NCBI RefSeq assembly: GCF_030123105.1
Contig: NZ_CP126095.1
Location: 4,216,001 to 4,280,000, forward strand
Origin: Paenibacillus sp. G2S3
Lineage (GTDB): Bacteria; Bacillota; Bacilli; Paenibacillales; Paenibacillaceae
Direction: 5' to 3'
Length of the DNA: 64,000 nucleotides
Part shown: in pieces, positions 44,271 to 54,079 of the stretch
Position numbering within the stretch: the stretch's first letter is position 1
How the letters are laid out: the number at the start of each line of letters is the position of its first letter
Notes under the pieces: model-generated
What the model was told of the DNA's origin: nothing
Databases searched by the model: none
Seen by the model: the letters and a program-made list of their open reading frames with translations, nothing else
Position numbers and translations under genes: made by a program

Positions 44271-45113
44271 CTATATGGGTACGTTTTCCAGTGATGAGAA
44301 TACTTTATCGAAGCCTGCTTTAGAACGAGAAAATAATTCAGATGAACTTTGCGCGGAAGCTGGCGCCAGAACTTCTTGGGCGATCACACCGGTATACCCG
44401 ATCTTTTTCAGGCTTCCCAAGAATCCTGTGAGATCAATAGAACCTTCTCCTGGATACAATCGATCGAAATCTAACAATTCCTCTATCGGTAGAGGCTTAG
44501 CATCATTGATATGGACATACGCAATTTGATGCGGTTGTAATTTCAGCAGATCCTCACTCGTTAATCCATTCGTATACCAATGGTAAGAATCCAATAACAA
44601 TCCGATATTTCTTACTTGAATCGTCTCCATCCAGCTCAACGTATCTTGCATCGTCCAGATCAGTGGATTTGCCCATTGTGTACGTAAGTGATGAGGGCCT
44701 ACGAACTCTAATGCTAATGTAATTCCATAAGCGCCTAATATTTCCGCGCATAGTCTTAAACGTCTTGTGGCTGCAATCATAAAAGGTGCGACCGGAAGAT
44801 CTGTCGAAGGTAAAATATATGTACAACATGTCGTACAATTTAATGCAGCAGCGGCCTCAGCCATTTGAGTAAGCGATTTCAACCCTTCCCTAAAGCTTTC
44901 CTCTGTTGTGCGCCAATCTACCACTAAACCAAATGATCCTAACCTGATGCCATGGCTTTCTAGCAATTGAACAGCCCCATCCTTACCATACTGCTGCACT
45001 AACTCCAATGGATTTGCGTCTATCGACTGAAAGCCGAATTGGCTCGCAAGTCTGATATATTCTTCATTAGAACCCATCTCACCCAGACCTGCTGTTGTTA
45101 ATCCTCTTATCAT
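44271..45113 (-). CDS. sugar phosphate isomerase/epimerase (TIM barrel)
   Basis: 280 residues from the ATG at 45113 (GGGGGAG seven bases upstream). It belongs to the xylose isomerase-like AP_endonuc_2 family. Probable metal ligands are in LALEFVGPHH, LLLDSYHWY, YVHINDAKP and VIAQEVLAP. These enzymes isomerise or epimerise sugars or inositol derivatives. It is divergent from a LysR regulator, which probably controls it. Specific sugar unknown. Confidence 0.88.
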   Translation of the reverse strand: MIRGLTTAGLGEMGSNEEYIRLASQFGFQSIDANPLELVQQYGKDGAVQLLESHGIRLGSFGLVVDWRTTEESFREGLKSLTQMAEAAAALNCTTCCTYILPSTDLPVAPFMIAATRRLRLCAEILGAYGITLALEFVGPHHLRTQWANPLIWTMQDTLSWMETIQVRNIGLLLDSYHWYTNGLTSEDLLKLQPHQIAYVHINDAKPLPIEELLDFDRLYPGEGSIDLTGFLGSLKKIGYTGVIAQEVLAPASAQSSSELFSRSKAGFDKVFSSLENVPI

Positions 45114-45356
45114 CGTCGTTCTCCCCCTTATGACCAATCTAACAGTTCGTCATTTCTAGTCTAGCGCATCGTGCACTCGAATAAAACCATCTCTAGTCCC
45201 CTTTAACAAATTCTACGATCTAATTGCAATAATGTTTTTTGTCAAAAATTAAGATGGGGTAGGAGGCTTATGGGGGGACGACAAGCCCTTCCTTTCATTT
45301 TCGTTCAAAGATCCTTATACTTGCTTGGAGAAGCATTTCAAGGGAGATTGAACAGT

Positions 45357-46256
45357 ATGGACATAAAAAAATTGCAATACTTTATCGCAGTAGCAGAGGA
45401 ACTGCATTTTAACCGTGCAGCAGAGAAGCTAAATATGACGCAGCCTCCCTTAAGCCAGCAAATTCAAGCTCTGGAGAATGAGATTGGTGTGAAACTATTA
45501 GAACGGAACAAAAGACAAGTTCGTCTAACGCCAGCGGGGGCGGTATTTCTAGAGGAGGCTAAATCCATTCTATCTCAACTGGAACGCTCTATTAAAACAA
45601 CACAATTAGTCGATAAAGGAATTATCGGACATTTGAACATTGGATTTATAGATTCTGCTGCTGGTGGAGTATTGGTTGATATGTTAAAAATGTTTCGGGA
45701 ACGTTATCCACAAGTACAACTCACATTACATGAGATGACGTCTGCTCAGCAGTGGCAGGCTTTACATGAAGGAACGATTCACATTGGATTTGTACGTTAT
45801 ACAGAGCCCAGCAAACATATCGAGCATCGTCCCATAGTCAATGAATCGCTTATTGCCGTTTTTCCAGAGCAGCATCACCTAGCTCATTTACCGGTGTTAT
45901 CCATTCGCTCTTTAGCTTTAGAGCCATTTATATCGTTCCCACGTCATTTAGGAGCTCCTTTTCATGACCTCATTATGAGCTTCTGCGCCCAACACGACAT
46001 GTATCCGAATGTTGTACAGGAAGCCATTCAGATGTACACCATTGTAAACTTGGTAGCTGCTAATCTTGGAGTTTCCATTGTGCCCTCATCAGTTGCTATT
46101 TTTCAGCGCGAAGGTGTCGTATTTCGTCCCTTTGAAGAAAGCACACCATCGATTCCCCTTTATGCCGCTTGGAGAACCGATTCCGATCGTGCCTCCTTAT
46201 CCGCGTTACTAGAGATCATAGGACAAATGAGTTCAGAAGTTATTAATGGTGAATGA
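45357..46256 (+). CDS. LysR family regulator
   Basis: 299 residues from the ATG at 45357 (AGGGAG upstream); a frame opening at 45270 would add 29 residues foreign to the family. The HTH is MDIKKLQYFIAVAEELHFNRAAEKLNMTQPPLSQQIQALENEIGVKLLER, followed by the effector-binding domain (GHLNIGFIDSAAGGVLVDML). It resembles BenM/CatR-type LysR proteins. Divergent from the sugar isomerase gene and convergent with an aldo/keto reductase gene. Confidence 0.92.
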   Translation: MDIKKLQYFIAVAEELHFNRAAEKLNMTQPPLSQQIQALENEIGVKLLERNKRQVRLTPAGAVFLEEAKSILSQLERSIKTTQLVDKGIIGHLNIGFIDSAAGGVLVDMLKMFRERYPQVQLTLHEMTSAQQWQALHEGTIHIGFVRYTEPSKHIEHRPIVNESLIAVFPEQHHLAHLPVLSIRSLALEPFISFPRHLGAPFHDLIMSFCAQHDMYPNVVQEAIQMYTIVNLVAANLGVSIVPSSVAIFQREGVVFRPFEESTPSIPLYAAWRTDSDRASLSALLEIIGQMSSEVINGE

Positions 46257-46264
46257 TTTAATAT

Positions 46265-47254
46265 TCAGCCCGTTTTTCTAGGATCACGTTCAACGAGTCC
46301 TTCTAGCACCCTATCGATTTGCATCATAACTTCCCTATCCAGACGAACTCCCGCAGCTTTGGCATTTTCTATTACTTGCTCAGGCTTGGATGCCCCAATA
46401 ATTGCAGATGAGACTTGTGGATTTTGCAACACCCATGCTATAGCCAATTGCGGAAGCGTCAACCCAACTTCGCTGGCGATGGTAGAGAGATTCGAGATCG
46501 CCTCAAGCACCTCAGTCCGAAGCCATTGACCCGCCAATTTATTCATAAAAGGTGAGCCCGCAGCTGTTGAAGCACGAGAACCCTCTGGCAATGGTTGCCC
46601 TGGCATATATTTGCCTGAAAGAATCCCTTGAGCAAGCGGTGACCAGACCACCTGTCCAATCCCTTCCCGCTCACAAGCTTGAACTACCTCCGTCTCCATT
46701 ACGCGCCATAACATCGAATATTGAGGTTGACTAGCCACCAATGGCACCTTCAATTCCCTCGCCAAAACAGCACCTTCTGCTATCTGATCCACCGTCCACT
46801 CACTTATCCCGACATAGAGAACCTTACCTTGACGCACCAGATCCGAAAAAGCCAAGAAGGTCTCTTCAAGGGATACTGTTGCGTCAAAGCGATGCGCATA
46901 ATAGATATCAATATAATCGGTCTGTAATCTGTTCAGTGAAGCATGGCACGCCTCCATAATATGCTTGCGAGACAGACCTCTTGCGTTACGTCCCGTCCCT
47001 GTGGGATGGCACACCTTGGTACACAATTCGATATCAGCTCTGTGCACTCCTTTTAATGCTTGGCCCAGCACCATCTCAGCTTTCGTATCGGAATATACAT
47101 CTGCAGTATCAAATGTTGTGATCCCTACATCCAATGCAGCGTGAACACAAGCATGGGCAGTATCATTGTCCACTTGAGAACCATGTGTAATCCAATTACC
47201 ATAAGCAATCTCACTTAGATGTAAGCCACTCGTTCCTAATTTGCGATAGTTCAT
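46265..47254 (-). CDS. aldo/keto reductase (Shaker-beta-like)
   Basis: 329 residues from the ATG at 47254 (AAAGGAGGG six bases upstream). The tetrad is visible: Asp in TTFDTADVYSD with the catalytic Tyr, Lys in IELCTKV and His in DIYYAHRFD. NADPH-binding end GASKPEQVIENA. It resembles the AKR6/AKR11 groups that reduce aldehydes and ketones. It is convergent with the LysR gene by eight bases. Substrate unknown. Confidence 0.92.
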   Translation of the reverse strand: MNYRKLGTSGLHLSEIAYGNWITHGSQVDNDTAHACVHAALDVGITTFDTADVYSDTKAEMVLGQALKGVHRADIELCTKVCHPTGTGRNARGLSRKHIMEACHASLNRLQTDYIDIYYAHRFDATVSLEETFLAFSDLVRQGKVLYVGISEWTVDQIAEGAVLARELKVPLVASQPQYSMLWRVMETEVVQACEREGIGQVVWSPLAQGILSGKYMPGQPLPEGSRASTAAGSPFMNKLAGQWLRTEVLEAISNLSTIASEVGLTLPQLAIAWVLQNPQVSSAIIGASKPEQVIENAKAAGVRLDREVMMQIDRVLEGLVERDPRKTG

Positions 47255-47370
47255 TTTATACCCTCCTTTAGATAACATTCTGATTGTAACAAAGAGATAT
47301 TAATACGAGAAATACTCTTTAATATGTACTTTAATTCAAAAAAGATATTACTGAGATACTTAAAGATAAT

Positions 47371-47396
47371 AAAAAACGCCCTTTAGGCGTTTTTTT
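47371..47396. terminator. short G+C hairpin terminator
   Basis: AAAAAACGCC-CTTTA-GGCGTTTTTT. It ends the DUF1648 gene on the minus strand. Confidence 0.85.
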
Positions 47397-47464
47397 CGGT
47401 AAATATTCTGTTTCGAAACTCTAACTTCGCCAATACTACGGTGAGTATTAACCTCCAAGCCTTG

Positions 47465-48553
47465 TTACCGCACCACAACTAACAGTACAATAATTCCGAG
47501 CCAAAACAGCCAGCTTACTGGGTGACCGAAATTTAATCCCCAGCCGACTCCGAGCCTTTTCTTGACGATTAGGTTTGGATCTTTACGATTGAAATAAATC
47601 ATACCTAATCGCCATTTATCATCATCATGGACAGGTCTGACATTGGAGCCATCGGCAGATCGCTCCAAGCGGCTTTCGCCCTGACCAGCCCAGAACGTTA
47701 AGGCCAAGGCGTATAGGATAATAAGGGCTATTATGATTAGGATAATAGGGATAGCGAAATTCATGTTAAGCAGAGATATCATGTTTAGTTGCACGACAGA
47801 AAACAGGATAACCATTAAGAAGCTTGCTGTAAGCATAAAATATGACCAAGTACGGCGGTAAGTTGCGTCTTGTCTGATGGAACGGTTAGGATCATTGGGT
47901 TGAACCTGCTGCTTTACTCTGCGAATACTCCAATTCTCAAATATGAACAAAAGTGTTAAGAACACTTGCATTATCGTAGGCATAAACACAGAACTAAAAG
48001 ATTTAGCTGCATAGCGGTCTACGTTCCAACTGCTGTTGTAATGGATCGGAATCTGATCAGGAATCAGATCGTAGTTGCGTAGCACAGTTACAATACTAAC
48101 AACAGTAATTAAAACATGAATGAGGAACCAATTATTAGACAAGCCAATGTTTCTTTTCCGAAATCCAGTGTCCACTGCCATGATCGATGGTTCCAGAGCA
48201 ATAGGCAGCATAGGTAGTAAACTTTTCATTTTGAAATGATAGCTAATGTTTATGACTAGGGAGATTCCGACCATGGCGAGTGAATAAGTGACAATGATCC
48301 AACTTTGTTGCTTGGAATGTTCATCACCGTATAGTAGACAGATGATACAAACAATGAATAAGATGGTATGCAAGGTAGCACTAATCCTAGCATATGACTT
48401 CCGTATCTGGCGCAGAGGCTCACTATGGAATTGTACAGGGCTGACGGTGACCCCAAAACTAATCGTCTCTCTTGTTAAATAAGGCATGCTTACCATGAGT
48501 ACAATGGCAGGTACAAATACAAAGATCATTACTATAACAGGCATTATCGTCAT
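47465..48553 (-). CDS. DUF1648/DUF5808 membrane protein
   Basis: 362 residues with eight or more membrane segments. The DUF1648 mark is DLIPDQIPIHYNSSWNVD after the fourth segment; the C-terminal DUF5808 mark is DDKWRLGMIYFNRKDPNLIVKKRLGVGWGLN. Such proteins are often partnered with a small GntR (YtrA-like) regulator, none of which is seen here. AGGAGG lies upstream of the ATG. Function unknown; related SdpI-like proteins give immunity to peptide toxins. Confidence 0.85.
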   Translation of the reverse strand: MTIMPVIVMIFVFVPAIVLMVSMPYLTRETISFGVTVSPVQFHSEPLRQIRKSYARISATLHTILFIVCIICLLYGDEHSKQQSWIIVTYSLAMVGISLVINISYHFKMKSLLPMLPIALEPSIMAVDTGFRKRNIGLSNNWFLIHVLITVVSIVTVLRNYDLIPDQIPIHYNSSWNVDRYAAKSFSSVFMPTIMQVFLTLLFIFENWSIRRVKQQVQPNDPNRSIRQDATYRRTWSYFMLTASFLMVILFSVVQLNMISLLNMNFAIPIILIIIALIILYALALTFWAGQGESRLERSADGSNVRPVHDDDKWRLGMIYFNRKDPNLIVKKRLGVGWGLNFGHPVSWLFWLGIIVLLVVVR

Positions 48554-48972
48554 ATCATTCGCCTCCTCTTATACATAAGTGTGTATTTGAAAATTCTATA
48601 CCCTTATAGCATAGGCGATTCATCACTATGCCTTTTTGCGTATGATTATCCTATTAACTTAGGATAGGTAATCGACTTGAACATAAATTTTATTATAATC
48701 GATTTTAGTGACTATAGGGGTGAAATTAACAATTTATCCAGTTTTTCCGCTACACAGAGCTACTCATCTGACAACTGAATTATGGCAAGTACATCTGTTT
48801 GAAATTCTATGTAGGTAAAGGACAGGTTTTCATTATCCCAATTTTTTTCGATGCATAGCCACGAAACGATAGACAGGATTTCGGATTAATGCTCCTATTT
48901 TATAACCTTGGATAAAAGATAATCTTCGGATAACCTCTCTTTGAGCATCTCAAAAAAATAATGATTTTCTGA
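48554..48972. other. 419 bases without an intact gene
   Basis: A+T-rich with stops in all frames. I find the DUF1648 promoter region at the left end and no intact ORF. The right end leads into the XRE remnant, whose missing N-terminus may be degenerated here. Confidence 0.5.
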
Positions 48973-49155
48973 TTGATCTTCTGCAATTCCGGATCACTTG
49001 GCTTAATTAACTCATTCAAATTCTCCCGCTACGAGAATGGAAATCTGGATGTTCCGAGCGCTGTTTTAATTACGCTAGCTAATTTCCATAAAGTAAGCAT
49101 CGACTATATTTTAGGTCAGACCGATAACCATAAACGCTATCCCAGCAAAAAATAA
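48973..49155 (+). pseudogene. remnant of an XRE-type repressor
   Basis: The frame encodes SRYENGNLDVPSAVLITLAN and then FHKVSIDYILGQTDN, which is the second half of an HTH_3 domain with its conserved SRYE, the P-x-x-L-I-LA pattern and SIDYILG. The first two helices are missing: in-frame stops and shifts precede it. The reading frame then ends in a strong terminator. I read it as a decayed regulator. The ATG at 48973 has no ribosome binding site. Confidence 0.6.
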
Positions 49156-49168
49156 TAATCCGCAGCAT

Positions 49169-49203
49169 AAACAAGCTCCTGTGATAATCACAGGAGCTTG
49201 TTT
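49169..49203. terminator. very strong symmetric terminator
   Basis: A perfect inverted repeat of about 17 bases with almost no loop (AAACAAGCTCCTGTGAT and its complement). It separates the XRE remnant from the GyrI-like remnant and can act both ways. Confidence 0.85.
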
Positions 49204-49227
49204 ACGTTTAGGTTAAAGCTTAAATAA

Positions 49228-49655
49228 TTATTTCAATGCTACAAACAAATCAATCTCATTGTCTAGACTTTTTGGTTTATATCTTTCATCCCAGATTTCA
49301 AAATCATAATCCTTTGGTTCATTTCCAGTTTCTCTAATCCATTGGCCATATAAATAGTCATATGATTGACTAAGTTCCGATTCAAGTCCCTGATGTGTGT
49401 AAGTAACATACTTACTCTCACCGACAGCATGACCTATCATATCTAACGGAACATCACCTTGTTTACTTACTTCATAACAAAGAATATGTGTAAACCTATC
49501 CAGCTGAGGATTAAAATCGGAATTCATAGGATAAATCTGCATTAAAATCACATTCTCATTTTTCTTGTTTTGAATTTCGTCTTTTCTTTAATATCTACTT
49601 CAATTTTGTAGCCTACAACATGAAAAGGGGCTAATGATATTATTTTAGCTTCCAG
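49228..49655 (-). pseudogene. frameshifted GyrI-like effector-binding protein
   Basis: The intact 3' part gives SYDYLYGQWIRETG and DFEIWDERYKPKSLDNEIDLFVALK, the end of a GyrI-like/AraC-effector-binding domain. Upstream, in another frame, EAKIISLAPFHVVGYKIEVD is the N-terminal strand of the same domain. The two frames meet near 49560-49590, and about 10-20 residues of the usual family spacing seem lost. The expected start, five bases after GGAGGAG, is CTG rather than ATG (49655). Two independent defects point to a pseudogene. A short ORF from 49551 might still be made. Confidence 0.65.
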
Positions 49656-49693
49656 AAAATCTCCTCCATTCAATGAGTAGGCTTATCACAACA

Positions 49694-50545
49694 TTAATCA
49701 TACAAGATTTCAATCATTTTTCTTGTCTTCGCTAGCTGCTCCACAGTAAAATCATGCTGAGCAGAAGCATATGCGCTAAAGACAATATCGAGCACAAATA
49801 ATTGAGCAAATCTAGAGCTTGTTGCCGCACTACGAAGCTGTGCTTCCGGCGCACGTGATGTAAATAAAGAAACATCAGCAAGCTGAGAAAGCTTGTTATT
49901 TCCAGGACGAGTGAGGCTAATTGTTTTTATTCCCTGTTCCTTAGCTCGTTTTATTAATTGAATAACCTCTCTCGTTTCACCGCTATACGAAATACCCCAG
50001 AAGACGGCGTTTTCTGATTTCGTAGCCATCGCCGCGGCTAATAAATGACGATCTGAAATCGCATATACATTTTTGCCTAGCCGAAGCCATTTTTGTGCTG
50101 CATCTTCTGCAATAATGAAAGAGGCTCCTATCCCATAAACATAAATAACTTCTGCCTGTTGTAACAGGCTTACTGCCTGCTCAATAGATTGTGCGTCCAG
50201 TTGACTGGCCGTATTCTGAAAAGTCAGTATTGTGTTCGACAACATTTTATCGATGATAGAATGCACCGTTTCATTCGATTCAACATCAAAATAGCCAACA
50301 TGCGGCGTGTTTTCTACTTCCGCAGATAAACGGATTTTCAGTGCAGGGAAACCATCTATTCCTAGCGACCTGCAAAAACGAACAACCGCCGCACTGCTTG
50401 CCTCCGCTTTCGTTGCTAAATCATGTATGGTCATATGCATCACTTCTTTAGCATTTGCAAGAATGTATTCGGCTACTTTTTTTTCCGATTCTGGCAGTTC
50501 ATTTAGTACTAGTTCAATTTGAGAAATCATACTTCCTACTACCAA
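49694..50545 (-). CDS. murR: MurR-type RpiR regulator
   Basis: 283 residues from the TTG at 50545 (GAGGAG eight bases upstream); the ATG at 50530 is an alternative with a poorer site. HTH_6 domain (MTIHDLATKAEASSAAVVRFCRSLGIDGFPALKIRL) then SIS domain (VIYVYGIGASFIIAEDAAQKWLRLG; GISYSGETREVIQLIKRAKEQG) with the SxSGxT loop intact. MurR senses MurNAc-6-phosphate. It is last in the operon with murQ, murP and mupG and probably represses it. Confidence 0.9.
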   Translation of the reverse strand: MVVGSMISQIELVLNELPESEKKVAEYILANAKEVMHMTIHDLATKAEASSAAVVRFCRSLGIDGFPALKIRLSAEVENTPHVGYFDVESNETVHSIIDKMLSNTILTFQNTASQLDAQSIEQAVSLLQQAEVIYVYGIGASFIIAEDAAQKWLRLGKNVYAISDRHLLAAAMATKSENAVFWGISYSGETREVIQLIKRAKEQGIKTISLTRPGNNKLSQLADVSLFTSRAPEAQLRSAATSSRFAQLFVLDIVFSAYASAQHDFTVEQLAKTRKMIEILYD

Positions 50546-50606
50546 GTCCTTATCTCCTCTACTTAATCTATTTTCCTTATTGTAACAAAATAGAGGGGAG
50601 TATTCA

Positions 50607-51659
50607 TTAAGTAGCAGTTGCAAAGGAAAAACGGCTTCCCCCTTTTCTAACGTAGTCCAATAAAGGAATGTCTTCTTCTATTACATGACCAATCACATTA
50701 ACGCCTTCATGTGCCGGCAGATCCGTTAATGTGATCTGTAACTCATGTTCATAGCGGCCATACAAATAATTATCGACCGTAATCGTTCCTTTAGGTCGCT
50801 TGGTCGTATGCATAGGAGAGATATTTTTTGTCATTACAAAACGTGCTTCATCTGTTCGTGCAGTTTCAGAGCGAACCACATCACGAGCAGCGTCAAGGCG
50901 GTTTTGATGAACAATATCCCATAAGGCATAAGGCAGTTCTTTGGTTACCCGCAAAGGAATAATGCCTTCTTCATAGCTTTGAAATTGATGCCGAGACCAT
51001 GCTGAAATTGTTAAATCTCCAACGAAAATTTTGTCCACGGCACAATCCTTCTCTAATTCCAAGTATGCCAGAAAAGAAGATTGATTCCGATGCTTCTCTA
51101 ATGTAGGCAAGCTTTCAAATAATGGTTTTCTCTTCAGCCCATCTCCAGGAATAAAGGCCATTGTAGTAATCCCTTCAGACTTCAGCCATTTGTTCTTCTC
51201 TATAAATGCTTCTTTATCAAGGCCTGTTTCCGGGCGGGGATAATAATTATGCCAAGCTTCAATGTTCTCCAGACAGATATGATGTTCTTTTAATGTTGCT
51301 AAGAACTTTGGCGTTAAAGTGCTAGCGTTTAAGGCAATTTTCATTTTATGTGAAAAGGCAGCAATTTCAGAGGCACTAAATCCAAAATCCATCCGCAAAC
51401 CTGTAACTCCAGATTCTAATAAAAAGGGGGAAGAAAATTTTTCCAATGTTTTCCCCGAAATATCTGCTATCAATTCCATTTTTAATTGTTTGGCAGCGTT
51501 TGCGATTTCCAGCAATTTCTCCTTCAGTAGTTCTATATCATCTTCTGGCATATGAAGAGATGTGAATATTTCTGTACAACCTGCTTCCTTCATTTCTTTC
51601 ATATAATTCAGGTTTTCTTCTAACGTCCGATCCGCTACAAAAATTGAAATCCCCAGCAT
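50607..51659 (-). CDS. mupG: MupG-type 6-phospho-N-acetylmuramidase (DUF871)
   Basis: 350 residues from the ATG at 51659 (GAGGTGA five bases upstream). The DUF871 TIM barrel starts LGISIFVADRTLEENLNYMKEMKEAGCTEIFTSLHMPED and continues GLRMDFG, NASTLT, WHNYYPRPETGL and GDLTIS; a C-terminal cyclophilin-like domain follows. MupG in S. aureus splits MurNAc-6P-GlcNAc, the disaccharide delivered by MurP. It sits between murP and murR, supporting the same role. It acts in the cytoplasm. Confidence 0.9.
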   Translation of the reverse strand: MLGISIFVADRTLEENLNYMKEMKEAGCTEIFTSLHMPEDDIELLKEKLLEIANAAKQLKMELIADISGKTLEKFSSPFLLESGVTGLRMDFGFSASEIAAFSHKMKIALNASTLTPKFLATLKEHHICLENIEAWHNYYPRPETGLDKEAFIEKNKWLKSEGITTMAFIPGDGLKRKPLFESLPTLEKHRNQSSFLAYLELEKDCAVDKIFVGDLTISAWSRHQFQSYEEGIIPLRVTKELPYALWDIVHQNRLDAARDVVRSETARTDEARFVMTKNISPMHTTKRPKGTITVDNYLYGRYEHELQITLTDLPAHEGVNVIGHVIEEDIPLLDYVRKGGSRFSFATAT

Positions 51660-51686
51660 TCGAATCACCTCAGTATTTCTGATCAG

Positions 51687-53105
51687 TTATTCCTGTTCTG
51701 CCATAGCCTCTTTTGGTGTACCGAATAAATAAGTAGCTATAAATCCACCAGCGTAAGCTGCAAGTAACCCTATTACATATTTCAACCATAATCCATTCGC
51801 AATCAATGGAATTAACGCGACGCCAGACGGCCCAATAGCGATCGCTCCAACGTTACCAAATAATCCAATGACCGCACCACCAATACCTCCACCAATACAA
51901 GCTGTAATGAAAGGACGACCTAACGGTAAAGTAACCCCATAAATCAATGGCTCGCCAATTCCCAGAATACCAACCGGAAGCGCACCTTTAATCATGTTTG
52001 TTAATGATTTATTCTTCTTGCAACGAATCCATAAGGCAATGGATGCCCCTACTTGACCCGCACCAGCCATAGCAAGCATCGGAAGTAATAGCGTCATCCC
52101 TGAACTATTGATCATCTCAATATGAATCGGCGTCAATACCTGATGCAGCCCTAACATAACAAGTGGTAAAAATGCTGTCCCTAATACAAAACCAGAGAAT
52201 GCACCACCAACTTCTATCGTCCAGTTAATCGCTCCGATTAAGTTATTAGAAATAAATCCAGCGAATGGCATGATGAAAAATATCGTAATCAGCCCCACGA
52301 CTAGTAAGGCTATTGTAGGTGTAACGATAATATCAACGGCATCCGGAATCACTTTACGCAAATATCTTTCAACGATAGATAGAATCCATACTGCGATTAG
52401 GACACCAATAACCCCACCTTGCCCTGGTGTTAAAGGTGCGCCCGTAAATATATTATGAATGGGCAGTTCAGCTGTAACCCCTGTTAAAAGCGTTATCCCA
52501 CCGATCACTCCACCAAGTGCAGGAGTAGCTCCAAATTCTTTAGCTGCATTAATGCCGACATAAATCACTAAGTAACTAAAAATCGCATTTTTAATTACAT
52601 TTAATATCGTTACATATTGCTGCCAAGTTGTGGCGTCTAAGTTACCTGCTGTAATATTGTTCGCTAGAATCGAGCCGATACCCGCAATTAAACCAGCTCC
52701 AACGAATGCAGGAATTAGGGGTATGAAAATATTTCCTATTTTTCGCAAAAAGTTTTTGAACGGTGTATCATTTTTCTTTTTTAATTGCGCTTTCATTTCA
52801 GCGCCTTTTGCTTGTAATTGTTCAGCCGAAGCAGAACTTTTGCCCTCTGAGGTACTTCCTTCTAACACTTTTCCAAATTCTTCAGCTACTTTGGTCACGA
52901 CCCCTGGTCCGAGAATGATTTGATACGTTTCATCATCCACTACACCTAGAACCCCATCGATCTTCTTCAATTCCGCTTCAGCGATTCGACTGCGATCAAC
53001 AACAGTTACACGAAGACGAGTCATGCAATGGGTATATTCGGATACATTTGAACTGCCACCAATAGCCCCTAATATTTTGACCGCTAAATCATGATATTTA
53101 CTCAT
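51687..53105 (-). CDS. murP: PTS EIIBC component, MurP type
   Basis: 472 residues. The N-terminal EIIB domain has the phosphocysteine in THCMTRLRV and a typical DDETYQIILGPGVV; a linker of Lys/Glu/Ser leads to a ten-segment EIIC domain (NIFIPLIPAFVGAGLIAGIGSIL; GEPLIYGVTLPLGRPF). It lacks EIIA and must borrow it from another PTS, as MurP does. It imports and phosphorylates MurNAc or MurNAc-GlcNAc. It follows murQ by 26 bases. Confidence 0.92.
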   Translation of the reverse strand: MSKYHDLAVKILGAIGGSSNVSEYTHCMTRLRVTVVDRSRIAEAELKKIDGVLGVVDDETYQIILGPGVVTKVAEEFGKVLEGSTSEGKSSASAEQLQAKGAEMKAQLKKKNDTPFKNFLRKIGNIFIPLIPAFVGAGLIAGIGSILANNITAGNLDATTWQQYVTILNVIKNAIFSYLVIYVGINAAKEFGATPALGGVIGGITLLTGVTAELPIHNIFTGAPLTPGQGGVIGVLIAVWILSIVERYLRKVIPDAVDIIVTPTIALLVVGLITIFFIMPFAGFISNNLIGAINWTIEVGGAFSGFVLGTAFLPLVMLGLHQVLTPIHIEMINSSGMTLLLPMLAMAGAGQVGASIALWIRCKKNKSLTNMIKGALPVGILGIGEPLIYGVTLPLGRPFITACIGGGIGGAVIGLFGNVGAIAIGPSGVALIPLIANGLWLKYVIGLLAAYAGGFIATYLFGTPKEAMAEQE

Positions 53106-53131
53106 ATTTATGCCCCCTTCTTACTTTCGCA

Positions 53132-54028
53132 TTATTTTATCGCTTGACGTACAAACCCTTGTGATTCCTCCAAACGTTGTACAGCTTCTTCTTTAGAAAG
53201 CCCGGCAAGAAGCATCACAATTGCAATTTTCGGTTTATGATCTGCCTTTTTCAAATAATCTTCTGCTGTTTCAGCATCACAATCTGTCGCATCCATAACA
53301 ATACGTTTAGCACGTTCTACAAGCTTTTCATTAGTTAACTGTACATCTACCATTAAATTTCCATATACTTTACCCGTGCCAATCATCGAAGCTGTGGAAA
53401 GCATATTGCAAATTAATTTTTGAGAGCTCCCAGCTTTTAAACGTGTTGAGCCAGTTAACACTTCCGGTCCGTTCACGACTTCAATCGCAATCTTGGCAAC
53501 TTTACCAATCGCTGAATCTTTGTTGCAGCTCACGGCTACAGTAGGCGTTCCAATAGAATTGGCATATTCTAATCCACCGATAACATAAGGTGTGCGTCCA
53601 CTAGCGGCAATTCCTACAACAACATCTTTGGCTGTTAGCTTTATATCTTGTAAATCTTGCACTCCTAATTGTTCATTGTCCTCTGCACCTTCGACCGCTT
53701 TAATAAACGCTCTCTCTCCTCCAGCAATTAGTCCAACTACCTCTTCAGGTGCTGTCCCAAAGGTTGGTGGACATTCAACAGCATCTAGCAAGCCGATACG
53801 TCCACTCGTTCCAGCTCCCATGTAAATTAAGCGTCCGCCTTGTTTGATCGCCGTTGTAATTACTTCTACGGCTTTGGCAATTTGCGGAATTTCTTGTTTA
53901 ACAGCATGTGCAACCTTCTGATCTTCTTCATTCATCACTTCCAGAAGTTCAAGAGGTGTTAATTCATCCAGGTTCATTGTCTTCTTATTGCGAGTCTCGG
54001 TTGTCAAATGTTCTAACATGATTTTCAT
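53132..54028 (-). CDS. murQ: MurNAc-6-phosphate etherase
   Basis: About 298 residues. LTTETRNKKTMNLDELTPLELLEVMNEEDQ, then the SIS domain with MGAGTSGRIGLLDAVECPPTFG, where the Glu after AV is the general acid/base, and the terminal region with ATDCDAETAEDYLKKADHKPKIAIVMLL. It splits the D-lactyl ether of MurNAc-6-phosphate to GlcNAc-6-phosphate and lactate. Three ATGs (54034, 54031, 54028) follow AAAAGG; the third has the best spacing. First gene of the operon, preceded by a cre-like site. Confidence 0.95.
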   Translation of the reverse strand: MKIMLEHLTTETRNKKTMNLDELTPLELLEVMNEEDQKVAHAVKQEIPQIAKAVEVITTAIKQGGRLIYMGAGTSGRIGLLDAVECPPTFGTAPEEVVGLIAGGERAFIKAVEGAEDNEQLGVQDLQDIKLTAKDVVVGIAASGRTPYVIGGLEYANSIGTPTVAVSCNKDSAIGKVAKIAIEVVNGPEVLTGSTRLKAGSSQKLICNMLSTASMIGTGKVYGNLMVDVQLTNEKLVERAKRIVMDATDCDAETAEDYLKKADHKPKIAIVMLLAGLSKEEAVQRLEESQGFVRQAIK

Positions 54029-54047
54029 CATCATCCTTTTCCGTTAA

Positions 54048-54061
54048 TGAAATCGCTTTCT
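54048..54061. promoter_or_regulatory. cre-like site (CcpA) before murQ
   Basis: TGAAATCGCTTTCT matches the cre pattern TGWAANCGNTNWCA at all positions but the last. It lies about 20 bases before the murQ start, downstream of the probable promoter, where CcpA would act as a roadblock. Confidence 0.6.
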
Positions 54062-54079
54062 AAATGAAGAATATCATCT

